Made by a program: the position numbers and the translations under genes. DNA of 64,000 nucleotides, taken from Dysosmobacter sp. Marseille-Q4140. GTDB lineage: Bacteria > Bacillota > Clostridia > Oscillospirales > Oscillospiraceae. The stretch is from NCBI GenBank assembly GCA_018228705.1, contig CP073694.1, forward strand, positions 1,860,001 to 1,924,000, read 5' to 3'. The notes beneath the pieces were generated by a model, which was not told the DNA's origin, did not search any database, and was given only the letters and a program-made list of their open reading frames with translations. This document shows positions 1-7,867 of this stretch, in pieces (the first letter of the stretch is position 1; every line of letters begins with the position of its first letter).

Positions 1-685
1 CCACCCAGCCTGTCACCACCGCCAGATTGGCGTCCACGTGGTCCAGGTAGGCGTCGGCGGGCAGGACCTCGCCGGTGGGGTCCGGACGGGTGTAGTTGTC
101 CAGGGCGGTCAGGTGGTTCCACCACTCCCGGTCATCCCAGGTGAAGCCCTCGTCCACAGTCTCCCCCTGGCCCCAGCGGTTGGCCATGAGGGTGTAGACG
201 CTGTAATAGAGCGTGTCCTTGTTTACCAGATACTGAATGTCGTCCAGGGCGCTGCGGTTGTAGAGATAGTCCGGCATGGCGTCCGTGACGCCGCTCTCGT
301 CCCGGATCAGGGTGTTCACGTCCAGGCCGAAGATCACCCGCTGCGGCGTCTGGGCCCGGAAGAGGACGTCCATCACCCGGTCAAACTCGCTGTAATAGCC
401 GTCGGGGATGGTGAGGCGCACAGAGGGCGTGCCGAACACCTCCTGGATCTGGCTGGCGCGGTAGTTGGCCGCCATGGAGGTGCCCACCAGCACCGTGTCC
501 GCCTCCACGTTCCGGGCCAGGCCCGCCATCTGGTAGCGCTCGCTGAAAAACACCGGCTGCCAGCGGTCCGGGATGCGGTAATAGAGGCAGGGGTCCACCA
601 CATACACCACGGCGGCGCACAGGGCCAGCATCGCCAGGACCCCGGCCAGAAGGCCGCAGACCCAGCGGCGGTATGCTCGTTTCAT
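1..685 (-). CDS. MBOAT-associated surface protein, DltD/AlgX-like (partial)
   Basis: Open frame that runs off the left edge, so the C-terminus is missing; about 228 codons are visible. It starts at an ATG preceded by a GAGGAGG ribosome site, 10 bases after the MBOAT stop. Residues 8-30 form one hydrophobic anchor, followed by an extracytoplasmic part with the stretch VDPCLYYR and, near residue 70, LVGTSMAANY, which resembles the serine block of SGNH-type esterases. Proteins of this layout commonly follow MBOAT acyltransferases and are thought to complete acyl transfer to a surface polymer. The polymer is unknown. The family call rests on layout and context, not on a full-length match. Confidence 0.75.
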   Translation of the reverse strand, partial: MKRAYRRWVCGLLAGVLAMLALCAAVVYVVDPCLYYRIPDRWQPVFFSERYQMAGLARNVEADTVLVGTSMAANYRASQIQEVFGTPSVRLTIPDGYYSEFDRVMDVLFRAQTPQRVIFGLDVNTLIRDESGVTDAMPDYLYNRSALDDIQYLVNKDTLYYSVYTLMANRWGQGETVDEGFTWDDREWWNHLTALDNYTRPDPTGEVLPADAYLDHVDANLAVVTGWV

Positions 686-695
686 AGGCCCCTCC

Positions 696-2117
696 TCAGA
701 AGTTAGAATAGATGAAGGTGGTGACGCCGCTGAAGGACAGCACGCACCACAGCGTCAGGAGCCCCAGCCCCAGGCCCAGCCGGACCGTGGGGCGGAAGGT
801 GTCCATCCGCTCCTGGACGTTCCGGGGCCACAGGGCCGCGGCGAGGCCCGCGCCGTACAGCACCAGTAGCCGCAGCGCGTCCTCCCAGGGCGTCAGGGCC
901 GGCACCAGCAGCCGCAGGGCGCCGGTCTCCTTGGAGAACAGCCCCTCCAGCAGCCAGTCCTGGGGCGCCGCCAGTCCGCCGGTGACGGCGGCGCGCAGCA
1001 GCTCCCCGGCGGCAGCCAGGTCCGGCGCCCGGAAGAACACCCAGGCCAGGTTGACGAACAAAAACGTCAGCGCCCACCGCAGCGCCCGGGGCAGCCGGTC
1101 CCGGCCGCTTCCCCAGGCCCGCTCCGCCACCTGTCCCAGGCCGTGGAGCGCGCCCCAGACCAGGAAGGTCCAGCCGGCCCCGTGCCAGAAGCCGCTGATG
1201 AGGAAGATCACCAGGATGTTCCAATAGGTGCGCCCGGCGCCTTTTCGGCTGCCGCCCAGGGGGAAGTAGACGCACTCCCGGAGGAAGGTGGTCAGCGTGA
1301 TGTGCCAGCGCTTCCAGAACTCCCCCACGGACAAGCTCCGGTAGGGGGAGTTGAAGTTCAGCGGCAGCCGCAGCCCCAGAAGCCGGGCGGCGCCGGAGGC
1401 GATGTCGCAGTAGCCGGAGAAGTCGAAATACAGCTGGAGGGTATAGCCCAGGATCACCAGCCAGGCCGACGGGGCGCTGAGGTCCCCCAGCCGGGCCCAG
1501 CCGTTGTCCACCACGGCGCCGAAGCCGTCCGCCAGCAGCACCTTCTTGATCGTGCCGCAGCAGATGGCGTAGACCCCCGCGGCGGCATCGGACCAGTCGG
1601 GCCGCAGGAAGCGCTCGCTTTTGAGCTGGGGGAAGAAGGCCCCGGGCCGCAGGATGGGGCCGGAGGTGACGGTGGGGAAGAAAAAAGCATAGAGGGCCAG
1701 GGGAACGTCGGGTTCCAGGGCCGTCTGGCCGGTGTAGAGCTCCTTCAAAAGCCACAGCTGCTGGAAGGTGAAAAAGCTCAGTCCCAGAGGCACCCACCCA
1801 ACGGAGAAGGCCCCGCCGGTGAGGAAGCCGGTGTACTTGAACACCAGCAGCACCCCCACGTGCCACACGCAGGCGAGAACCAGCGTCCGGCGGCGGTTCG
1901 GGGCCTCCGGCCCCAGCCGCAGCGCCGCCGCCCGGGTCACCGCCACGCTGGCGGCCAGGACGATCAGGCCCTTCCAGCCGCCGCCGATCAGGTAGAACAC
2001 CAGGCAGGCCAATTCCAGGGCCATGAGGGCGGAGGGGGCGCTCTTTTTCCGCAGCGTCAGGCAGACCCCCAGCGTCACCGCCAGGAAGGCGAAAAAGGAC
2101 AGAGACTGAAAGCTCAT
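696..2117 (-). CDS. MBOAT family membrane O-acyltransferase
   Basis: Membrane-bound O-acyltransferase of the DltB/AlgI type, 473 residues, with many hydrophobic segments. The MBOAT core is clear: EFWKRWHITL with the conserved Trp-His pair, then YFPLGGSRKG, and further on SGFWHGAGWTFLVWGALHG with the catalytic-type histidine. Such enzymes move acyl groups (usually acetyl) across the membrane onto polysaccharide or teichoic acid. The chosen ATG (MSFQSLSF) overlaps the stop of the upstream XRE gene as ATGA, implying translational coupling; a longer in-frame start would lie deep inside that gene. The next gene encodes the usual partner surface protein. Substrate unknown. Confidence 0.92.
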   Translation of the reverse strand: MSFQSLSFFAFLAVTLGVCLTLRKKSAPSALMALELACLVFYLIGGGWKGLIVLAASVAVTRAAALRLGPEAPNRRRTLVLACVWHVGVLLVFKYTGFLTGGAFSVGWVPLGLSFFTFQQLWLLKELYTGQTALEPDVPLALYAFFFPTVTSGPILRPGAFFPQLKSERFLRPDWSDAAAGVYAICCGTIKKVLLADGFGAVVDNGWARLGDLSAPSAWLVILGYTLQLYFDFSGYCDIASGAARLLGLRLPLNFNSPYRSLSVGEFWKRWHITLTTFLRECVYFPLGGSRKGAGRTYWNILVIFLISGFWHGAGWTFLVWGALHGLGQVAERAWGSGRDRLPRALRWALTFLFVNLAWVFFRAPDLAAAGELLRAAVTGGLAAPQDWLLEGLFSKETGALRLLVPALTPWEDALRLLVLYGAGLAAALWPRNVQERMDTFRPTVRLGLGLGLLTLWCVLSFSGVTTFIYSNF

Positions 2118-2803
2118 GCCTCTTTCTCCGTCAGGCCGCTGAGGCGGGCGTCGGTGGTACTGAGGACCTGGGTGAGGCTCTGACACCGGCCGGGGTAGGC
2201 GGCAGAGAGGGCCTGGGCGCCCAGGTCCGGGAACTCCGCCTTCCGGGCGTTCAGGGCCCGGAGGGAACGGGTGTAGCGCAGCTCAGAGAGCTTGCGGTCG
2301 GCGTCGGCGGCACCCAGGGTGCAGGCGGCGGGGTCCAGGGAGAAGTACGCCTCGTTGGCCCCGGCGGAGCGGTACAGGTGCCGGTAGAGCTGATAGACGC
2401 CGGCGCTCAGATACGCCGCGGCGGCGTTGATGGCAGCCTTGTCCCCCAGCTTGCCCAGCAGGCCGAACAGCACGTCGGTGGCGCCGGAGAGGAGCTTGCT
2501 CTGGAGGGTGGCCAGGACGCTGCCCTGGAGCACGCTGCCGGGCTCGGCGGCCTCCAGCACCTCCTGCTCGGTCAGCATGTTGCCCTCCCGGGACAGCGTG
2601 CGGCCCAGGATAAAGTCGGCGGAGACGTGGTAGTAGTCGCAGGCCCGGACCACGAAAGAAAGGCCCGGTTCCCGGATGCCGTTTTCATAGTGGCTCAGCA
2701 GCGCCTGGGAGATGCCCAGATCCGCGGCGGCAGTCCGCTGGGACACGCCCCGCTCCTGCCGCAGCAGCGACAGCGTGCGGGAAAATTCAGTGGTGGAAGC
2801 CAT
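2114..2803 (-). CDS. XRE family transcriptional regulator with long C-terminal domain
   Basis: 229 residues. Residues about 8-65 are a lambda-repressor-type helix-turn-helix (LRQERGVSQRTAAADLGISQALLSHYENG), ending in the FILGRTL stretch typical of clostridial XRE regulators. The remaining 160 residues are largely helical and of unknown function, perhaps a sensing or dimerisation domain. The start was set at the ATG behind AAAGGAG; an upstream in-frame ATG lacks a comparable site. The gene heads an operon with the MBOAT and surface acyl-transfer genes, so it probably regulates surface modification and itself (inference). Confidence 0.88.
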   Translation of the reverse strand: MASTTEFSRTLSLLRQERGVSQRTAAADLGISQALLSHYENGIREPGLSFVVRACDYYHVSADFILGRTLSREGNMLTEQEVLEAAEPGSVLQGSVLATLQSKLLSGATDVLFGLLGKLGDKAAINAAAAYLSAGVYQLYRHLYRSAGANEAYFSLDPAACTLGAADADRKLSELRYTRSLRALNARKAEFPDLGAQALSAAYPGRCQSLTQVLSTTDARLSGLTEKEA

Positions 2804-2881
2804 GGTATCTCTCTCCTTTAGGGGGTTCTTTTCCGTTTTCACACAGGGCGCCCGGCGGGGCGCCTCAAATACGCAGGGTAT

Positions 2882-2910
2882 AGTTTAGCAAAAACGATAC
2901 GGAAAGTAAA
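2882..2910 (-). promoter_or_regulatory. Promoter of the XRE-MBOAT operon
   Basis: On the minus strand: -35 TTTACT, 17-bp spacer, -10 TAAACT preceded by TGC (extended -10). It lies about 80 bases before the XRE start. The leader contains a GGCGCCC/GGGCGCC hairpin at 2847-2864. Confidence 0.6.
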
Positions 2911-2942
2911 GAAAAATCTTGCCGGATCCCCGGTCCTGCCGG

Positions 2943-2975
2943 CGAAAAACCACAGGGCCGCGAAAAGCGGCCCTG
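2943..2975 (-). terminator. Rho-independent terminator
   Basis: Perfect 9-bp stem CAGGGCCGC/GCGGCCCTG with a 5-base loop (2953-2975), followed on the minus strand by GGTTTTTC. It closes the HAD and small membrane protein operon. Confidence 0.75.
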
Positions 2976-2979
2976 CGGC

Positions 2980-3303
2980 TCATCTGCGTTTGCGGTGGCG
3001 GCGCTCATGGGAGAGGCGGCGGCTCCGCTTTCTGGATCGGAACTTCCGGACATACCGGGCGCAGACCCAGAAGAACACCAGACCCGGCACCGCGAAAAAG
3101 AGCATGGGCCACTCGCCGGTCCCGGTGAATCCGGCGGCCGCGAACACCAGGCACACGGTGCCTCCCGTCCCGTAGTAGATGGCCAGCCGCCGCTCATTTC
3201 CATAGAGCATCCCCGGCGGCGGTGTGCCGCCGTACTCCCAGGGCGTATACTGCTTTTCCTGCCACTGCCGCTGGAGATCGATATAGTCCCGCTTCCGGCC
3301 CAC
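2980..3303 (-). CDS. Small basic membrane protein, function unknown
   Basis: 107 residues. An N-terminal polar part (MGRKRDYIDLQRQWQEKQYTP) is followed by two hydrophobic segments (about residues 42-60 and 65-82) and an extremely basic tail rich in Arg, Lys and His. It begins 22 bases after the HAD phosphatase stop and ends in a terminator, so the two genes are probably co-transcribed. I do not recognise a family. The basic tail suggests a cytoplasmic C-terminus near nucleic acid or acidic phospholipid (inference). Confidence 0.7.
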   Translation of the reverse strand: MGRKRDYIDLQRQWQEKQYTPWEYGGTPPPGMLYGNERRLAIYYGTGGTVCLVFAAAGFTGTGEWPMLFFAVPGLVFFWVCARYVRKFRSRKRSRRLSHERRHRKRR

Positions 3304-3325
3304 GGTCCCGCCTCCCCTCCGGCTC

Positions 3326-4204
3326 TCAGAACAGTCCCACCTGGTTGGGCAGCACGTCCCCGCCGATGCTGCGCAGCTGCTGGGCGTTCTCCTCCCACAG
3401 CCGGTCCGTCACCGCCATCTTGCGGATGATGTCCTTGACGGTGGTGTCCAGCACGGTGCCCTCGGAGTAGTCCGCCGGGAAGATGAAGTCCACCCGGCCC
3501 TTGGCCAGCAGGTCCTCCACGCCGGGGCGGTTGCTCTCCTGGTACACGGCGATGGCCTGGCCGCCGTAGGCCCGCATCATCTTCATGCAGGGCACGTCGG
3601 AAAGGCCGTCGCCCACATAGATCATATTGTGGAAGGGCACCCGCTTGCTGTCGTCGGGCATGGAGTCGTTGAGCGTTTTGTCGTCGGACACGTCCAGCAC
3701 GCCCTTGTTGATCCGGTAGACAAACTGGGTCTTGGCGGTGAAGTTCACCGCCAGCTTGGGCCACACCGGGTCGCCCTGTTCATCGTAGTAGAATTCGCTG
3801 GCGTAGATCTCCTTGAAGGCGCCGGAGATGGAGCTGCCCTCGATGATCTCCCGCAATCCCGAGGAGATCACATAGTGCTCCACCCGGACCCCCTGCTCCG
3901 CGCCGAAGGCGTTGATCCGGCCGAACCAGTCCTCCACCCCGGGAAAGAGCACGATGCCCCGGCCCTTTTCCACCAGGTCCGCCCGGGTCAGAGGAATCTT
4001 GCGCCGCTCCGCCTCCCGCAGCATGGTGTACATATAGGCCAGGATGCCGTCCATCCGGTTGCGGCGGCCGAACTCATTGGCCTCCTTCCAGAACTCCGCC
4101 GGGGTCATGCCCAGGGAGGGGATGAAGGCATAGTTCTGCATGTCGGTGGTGCAGAGGGTCTTGTCGAAGTCGTATAAAAAGGCCACGATGGGCTGCTGGG
4201 CCAT
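3326..4204 (-). CDS. HAD family hydrolase (phosphoserine phosphatase-like)
   Basis: 292 residues. HAD motif I is FLYDFDKTLCT near residue 12, motif II is the VISSGLREII serine region near 130, and motif IV is YVGDGLSDVPC near 215. The long insertion after motif I forms a helical cap with an aromatic-rich LGMTPAEFWKEANEF segment. These are the residues of a Mg-dependent phosphatase, but the substrate cannot be told from sequence. The ATG was chosen for its GGGAGGAGC ribosome site; an upstream in-frame start overlaps the preceding terminator. Confidence 0.88.
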   Translation of the reverse strand: MAQQPIVAFLYDFDKTLCTTDMQNYAFIPSLGMTPAEFWKEANEFGRRNRMDGILAYMYTMLREAERRKIPLTRADLVEKGRGIVLFPGVEDWFGRINAFGAEQGVRVEHYVISSGLREIIEGSSISGAFKEIYASEFYYDEQGDPVWPKLAVNFTAKTQFVYRINKGVLDVSDDKTLNDSMPDDSKRVPFHNMIYVGDGLSDVPCMKMMRAYGGQAIAVYQESNRPGVEDLLAKGRVDFIFPADYSEGTVLDTTVKDIIRKMAVTDRLWEENAQQLRSIGGDVLPNQVGLF

Positions 4205-4232
4205 AGCCGCTCCTCCCTTGTTCCCATGGAAT

Positions 4233-4261
4233 AAAAAAGGCGGCTCTGAGAGCCGCCTTTT
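4233..4261 (-). terminator. Rho-independent terminator of the divIVA operon
   Basis: 11-bp stem AAGGCGGCTCT/AGAGCCGCCTT followed on the minus strand by a run of Ts. It sits directly after the DivIVA stop codon and separates the division cluster from the HAD gene. Confidence 0.9.
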
Positions 4262-4263
4262 CG

Positions 4264-4974
4264 TCAATCGATGCCCGTGTAGTTCCGGCCGAATTTCAGA
4301 TCGTCCAGATTGATGCGGCGGGTGGGCTCGTCCACCGGCGCCGGGTCCGGCGCGGCGGTGGCAAAGGGATCACCCTCCGGATAGGGGTCGGCCGGGGCGG
4401 CGGACTCCTCCGGAGCAGGCTCCGCCGGCGTCTCCTTCTCCGCGGCAAAGGCGGCCAGCACCTTCTCCTCGATCTCGCTGACGGCACTCTCCTCCGGCGC
4501 CGGAGCGGCAGCGGGGGCATCCACCGGCAGCTGAGGCAGTTGCTCCAGATACCGCAGCTCCTGGCTGCACACCTCCCGGACGGAGGCGATGAACCGGGCC
4601 AGCTCCTGCTGTCCCTGGCGCAGGCGCGCCTGGGCCTCCTCGGTCTCCTGGCGCAGGCGGCCGATCTTGGCCTGGGCGTCCGCCTCCGCCTGGGAGAGCA
4701 TCTGGTCCCGCTTCTGCTCCGCCTCGTGGACGATGGAGTCCGCCATCTTCTGGGCGGTGAGCAGCGTGGCCCGCATGGAGTCCTCGGTGGCGCGGTAATC
4801 CTCCACCTTCTCCACCAGCACCTTCAGCTTGGCCTTCAATGCCGCGTTCTCTTTATAAAGGTTGGTATAGTCATCGGTGAGCTCGTCCAGAAACTCGTCC
4901 ACCATGGCCATATTGTAGCCGCCCATGACCGCCTTGGTGAAGGCGTGGGTGGAAACTTCCTGCGGTGTCAGCAT
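4264..4974 (-). CDS. divIVA: DivIVA domain cell-division protein
   Basis: 236 residues. The N-terminus (MLTPQEVSTHAFTKAVMGGYNMAMVDEFLDEL) is the DivIVA membrane-curvature domain, with the conserved Gly-Tyr turn. It is followed by coiled coil to about residue 150 and an acidic Ala/Pro/Glu-rich tail, ending in RRINLDDLKFGRNY. DivIVA binds negatively curved membrane at poles and septa and recruits division or wall-synthesis partners. It lies last in the HlyD-like/yggS/sepF/divIVA row, a common Firmicute order, though ylmG and ylmH are absent here. Confidence 0.93.
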   Translation of the reverse strand: MLTPQEVSTHAFTKAVMGGYNMAMVDEFLDELTDDYTNLYKENAALKAKLKVLVEKVEDYRATEDSMRATLLTAQKMADSIVHEAEQKRDQMLSQAEADAQAKIGRLRQETEEAQARLRQGQQELARFIASVREVCSQELRYLEQLPQLPVDAPAAAPAPEESAVSEIEEKVLAAFAAEKETPAEPAPEESAAPADPYPEGDPFATAAPDPAPVDEPTRRINLDDLKFGRNYTGID

Positions 4975-4998
4975 AGCGCCCGTTACCCCCTCGTCCGC

Positions 4999-5433
4999 TT
5001 AAAAGTACAGTCCGTTGTTCTCCAGCTCGTCGATCAGGTCGCCCTCGATGTCCACGTGGTAGGGCGTGATGATGTACGTGTTGGCGGCCACCTTCTTGAT
5101 CTTGCCCTCGCCGGCATAGGCCACGCCGGAGAGGAAGTCGATCAGGCGGCGGGCGATGTCCTTGTTGGTGGACTCCAGGTTCAGCACCACGGTCCGCTTG
5201 TCCTTGAGGTGATCGGCGATCTCGGAGGCGTTTTCAAAACGCTCCGGCTTCACCAGCACCACCTTCAGCTGGGTGGTGGCGTGGATGTTGACCACCTTGT
5301 TGCGCCGGTCGTCCACCTTGCTGCGGCGGTCCTCAAAGCCGCTGGGGCGGACGGGCTCTTCAAAGTCGTCGTATTCCTCGTCCTCATCCTCGTAGGGGTG
5401 GGTCCACTTTTTCAGTTCGTCGATGATGCTCAT
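4999..5433 (-). CDS. sepF: Cell division protein SepF
   Basis: 144 residues. MSIIDELKKW is the amphipathic membrane-binding helix, then an acidic linker (DEDEEYDDFEEP), then the SepF fold from about residue 55 (VVLVKPERFENASEIADHLKDKRTVVLNLE, IDFLSGVAYA). SepF polymerises into rings that tether FtsZ to the membrane at the septum. The start was chosen because the helix begins there and a GGGAGG site lies upstream; longer in-frame starts add residues unlike the family. Confidence 0.95.
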   Translation of the reverse strand: MSIIDELKKWTHPYEDEDEEYDDFEEPVRPSGFEDRRSKVDDRRNKVVNIHATTQLKVVLVKPERFENASEIADHLKDKRTVVLNLESTNKDIARRLIDFLSGVAYAGEGKIKKVAANTYIITPYHVDIEGDLIDELENNGLYF

Positions 5434-5467
5434 GACATAGCCTCCCGTCGGAGCAGCGCTCCGTATT

Positions 5468-6163
5468 TCACTTGCTGTAATCCCGGGCACCGAAGATGGC
5501 GGTGCCCACCCGGACCATGGTGGCGCCGGCGCGGATGGCGTCCGCGTAGTCGCCGCTCATGCCCATGGAGAGATACTTTAGCCCATTATGGAACATTTTT
5601 ATGTTTATGTCAACATAAAGTGCCTGAACTTCCTGAAAATACCGGATATTCTCCTCTCGTTGGGCGTCCGCCGGGGGAATGGTCATCAGTCCCAGCACCC
5701 GCACGTGCTCCATGGACAGGGCAGCCTGGGCCGCGGCGGGCAGGTCCTCCTTCAAAAAGCCGCTCTTGGCCTCCTCCCGGCCGATGTTGACCTCCAGCAG
5801 AATGTCCTGCACCAGGCCCCGGGCAGCGGCGGTCTTTTCGATCTCCTCCAGCAGCGGCAGCGAGCCAACGGACTGGATGAGATCCACATGGCCCACCACC
5901 TTATTGACCTTGTTGCGCTGAAGGTGGCCGATAAAGTGCAGCGGCGCGCCCTCATAGGCGTTTTCCGAGAGCTTCTGGACCATCTCCTGGACCCGGTTCT
6001 CCCCCAGGGCGTCGATGCCGGCGGCGATGGCCGCCCGGCAGGCGCCGGCATCGTTCATCTTGCTGGCGCCCACCAGCACGATCTCGCCGGGGTCCCGGCC
6101 CGTCTCCCGGGCGGCCCGGGCGATCTCCTCCCGGACACGGGCGATATTTTCCGCAATGGACAT
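5468..6163 (-). CDS. YggS family PLP-binding protein
   Basis: 231 residues, one alanine-racemase-like TIM barrel. The PLP lysine is in VLVGASKMNDAG near residue 35; further landmarks are ALGENRVQE, HFIGHLQRNKV, LLEVNIGREEAKSGF and YLSMGMSGDYADAI. The family (PLPBP, B. subtilis YlmE) buffers pyridoxal phosphate and affects amino-acid and vitamin B6 balance. It sits just upstream of sepF, the usual Firmicute neighbour. An ATG with GGAAAG upstream was preferred to a TTG 9 bases earlier. The stretch near 5580-5620 is unusually AT-rich for this window, but the frame is intact. Confidence 0.95.
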   Translation of the reverse strand: MSIAENIARVREEIARAARETGRDPGEIVLVGASKMNDAGACRAAIAAGIDALGENRVQEMVQKLSENAYEGAPLHFIGHLQRNKVNKVVGHVDLIQSVGSLPLLEEIEKTAAARGLVQDILLEVNIGREEAKSGFLKEDLPAAAQAALSMEHVRVLGLMTIPPADAQREENIRYFQEVQALYVDINIKMFHNGLKYLSMGMSGDYADAIRAGATMVRVGTAIFGARDYSK

Positions 6164-6204
6164 GCTTTCCAACTTCTTTCTTGTTTGATCTTTCGTGCCG
6201 GTCC

Positions 6205-7479
6205 TCAGCCCAGCACCTTTCCGTCGTACAGGTCCCGTCCTGCGATGATGACCTGATCTCCCGCGCGCAGGCGGGCCACCTCCTGAGAGCCGGTCAGGTC
6301 CCCGGCGGCGGTGTCGTAGGCGGAGCGAACCAGGGCGAAGCCGTCTCCGCTGTATACCACCTCCACCGGCTTGAACCGGGCCTCCATGCCCACCAGGCAG
6401 TACACGCCGGCCTGCTCCGTGGTGACGGCCTGTCCGTTTTCATCCAGGGTGGTCTTTTCCGCCCGCAGGGCCTCCCGGGGCACCCGGATGCCGCTGACGC
6501 TGCCCAGGATCACCTCCGCGCTCTGCTGGCGCAGCAGCGTCAGCTCCGGCAGATAGCTGGTGCCACGCAGCACGATCACCACCCGGCCGCTCTCCGCGGC
6601 GCTGACGTGGTATACGCTCACCGGCAGATCCTGCTCCACGCTCTTGGAAAACCGCAGATGCAGGGACTTTCCCTCTGATAGGGTCTGGGCGTCCGCCTCG
6701 GAGACGACGGCGGCATAGTACCATGCGTCTCCCAGGATCAGCTTGCCCACCTCTGAGCGCACGCTCTCGTCCGCCTGCAGAGCGGTCAGAGACGAGGGCG
6801 TCAGACTTTCCAGCATGTCCGGCGTCAGGACCCGCTCATAACCGTCCACCGCGGCGGAGTACAGCCCCGCCTCCGGGGCGGTGATCCGCCGGGTGGAGGA
6901 GGCAGCCTGTGCCCGCAGGGCGCTGATCTGGCCGGAGAGCTCCGTGATCTGGCCGGAGAGGTCCTCAGTCTCGCTGTATGTATAGTCCCGCTTGAGCACC
7001 AGAGACCGCAGGTCCTGGCCGTAGGTCTCCGCCTTGTCCAGCCGGTCTGCCGCCAAGGCGCCCCGCAGGTCCAGGATCCCCTGAAGGATCTGGGTGTCCA
7101 GCTTCAATGACACCTCCGCTCCCTGGGCCGCCTGCTGGGCGAACTGCAGCTGCTCCAGACGAGCCTCCAGACTGGCCAGCTCCGTCTGCCGGTCCAGGCT
7201 GGCCTGATCGCTGTACACCAGCGCCACCGTACCTCCGGCGCTGACCCGCTCTCCCTCGGTCCGCTGCAGCCGCAGCAGCCCGCCGCTGTCCTCCAGCACC
7301 AGCTCCTGCCGCACCACGTATCCTGACAAAGACACGCTGCGGTCCACGGAATAGGCGTAGGCCGCGGTGGTGGCCAGCGGGTCCGTGAAATAGCGGAAGG
7401 CCTGTATGCCGAAATAGGCCAGCACCCCCAGGGTGACCAGCGCCAGCAGAAATTTGGTTCCCAGTGCCCGATCCTTCAT
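6205..7479 (-). CDS. HlyD-like periplasmic adaptor/secretion family protein
   Basis: 424 residues. Hydrophobic anchor at residues 9-28, then a split biotinyl/lipoyl-like domain (SGYVVRQELVLEDSGGLLRLQRTEGERVSAGGTVALVY), a helical hairpin from about 90 to 190 rich in Gln, Leu and Glu, and beta-barrel segments near the C-terminus (VIIAGRDLYDGKVL). This is the layout of HlyD/RND adaptor proteins. In Firmicutes such proteins often stand beside yggS and sepF without an ABC partner, and their role there is unknown. The ATG follows AGAGAGG. Confidence 0.8.
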   Translation of the reverse strand: MKDRALGTKFLLALVTLGVLAYFGIQAFRYFTDPLATTAAYAYSVDRSVSLSGYVVRQELVLEDSGGLLRLQRTEGERVSAGGTVALVYSDQASLDRQTELASLEARLEQLQFAQQAAQGAEVSLKLDTQILQGILDLRGALAADRLDKAETYGQDLRSLVLKRDYTYSETEDLSGQITELSGQISALRAQAASSTRRITAPEAGLYSAAVDGYERVLTPDMLESLTPSSLTALQADESVRSEVGKLILGDAWYYAAVVSEADAQTLSEGKSLHLRFSKSVEQDLPVSVYHVSAAESGRVVIVLRGTSYLPELTLLRQQSAEVILGSVSGIRVPREALRAEKTTLDENGQAVTTEQAGVYCLVGMEARFKPVEVVYSGDGFALVRSAYDTAAGDLTGSQEVARLRAGDQVIIAGRDLYDGKVLG

Positions 7480-7560
7480 GGTCCTCTCTTTCTTCCTTTC
7501 CGGCAGCCGGTTCATCCTTCCCGGCAGCCTTCGCCAGCTCTGCCGGCCGCGGCGGGCCGC

Positions 7561-7803
7561 TCACGCTTCCGCGGCGGCCTCCTCCCCTGTCAGGTCCACC
7601 GGCCGCACCGGCACGATGGTGGAGATGGCGTGCTTGTAGATGATCTGCTGCCGGCCGTCGCTGTCCAGCACCACCACAAAGGCGTCGAAGCCCGTGATAA
7701 CGCCCCGCATCTGAAACCCGTTCATCAAAAACAACGTCAGCGGCAGTTTGTCCCGTCTCGCCCGCAGGAGAAACAGGTCCTGTAAGTTGGCTTTTGTCTG
7801 CAT
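7561..7803 (-). CDS. hfq: RNA chaperone Hfq
   Basis: 80 residues, full length for the family. Sm1 motif covers LQDLFLLRARRDKLPLTLFLMNG with GFQMRGVITGFDAFVVVLD; Sm2 is the IYKHAISTIVP signature. Hfq forms hexamers that bind U-rich and A-rich RNA and pair small RNAs with mRNAs. Placement directly after miaA is the classical order. The start is the ATG giving MQTKANLQD; longer in-frame starts reach back into miaA and do not resemble Hfq. Confidence 0.96.
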   Translation of the reverse strand: MQTKANLQDLFLLRARRDKLPLTLFLMNGFQMRGVITGFDAFVVVLDSDGRQQIIYKHAISTIVPVRPVDLTGEEAAAEA

Positions 7804-7867
7804 ATTTCGTCCGCTCCTTTTTCTTTGTTGAGTCGGACGATTTCCATTTTCTCCCGTCCGCCCACGG

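Noticed and set aside
5575..5625. AT-rich patch in yggS suggesting an insertion or frameshift
   Set aside because: The frame is intact and family residues (YLSMGMSGDY) follow directly.
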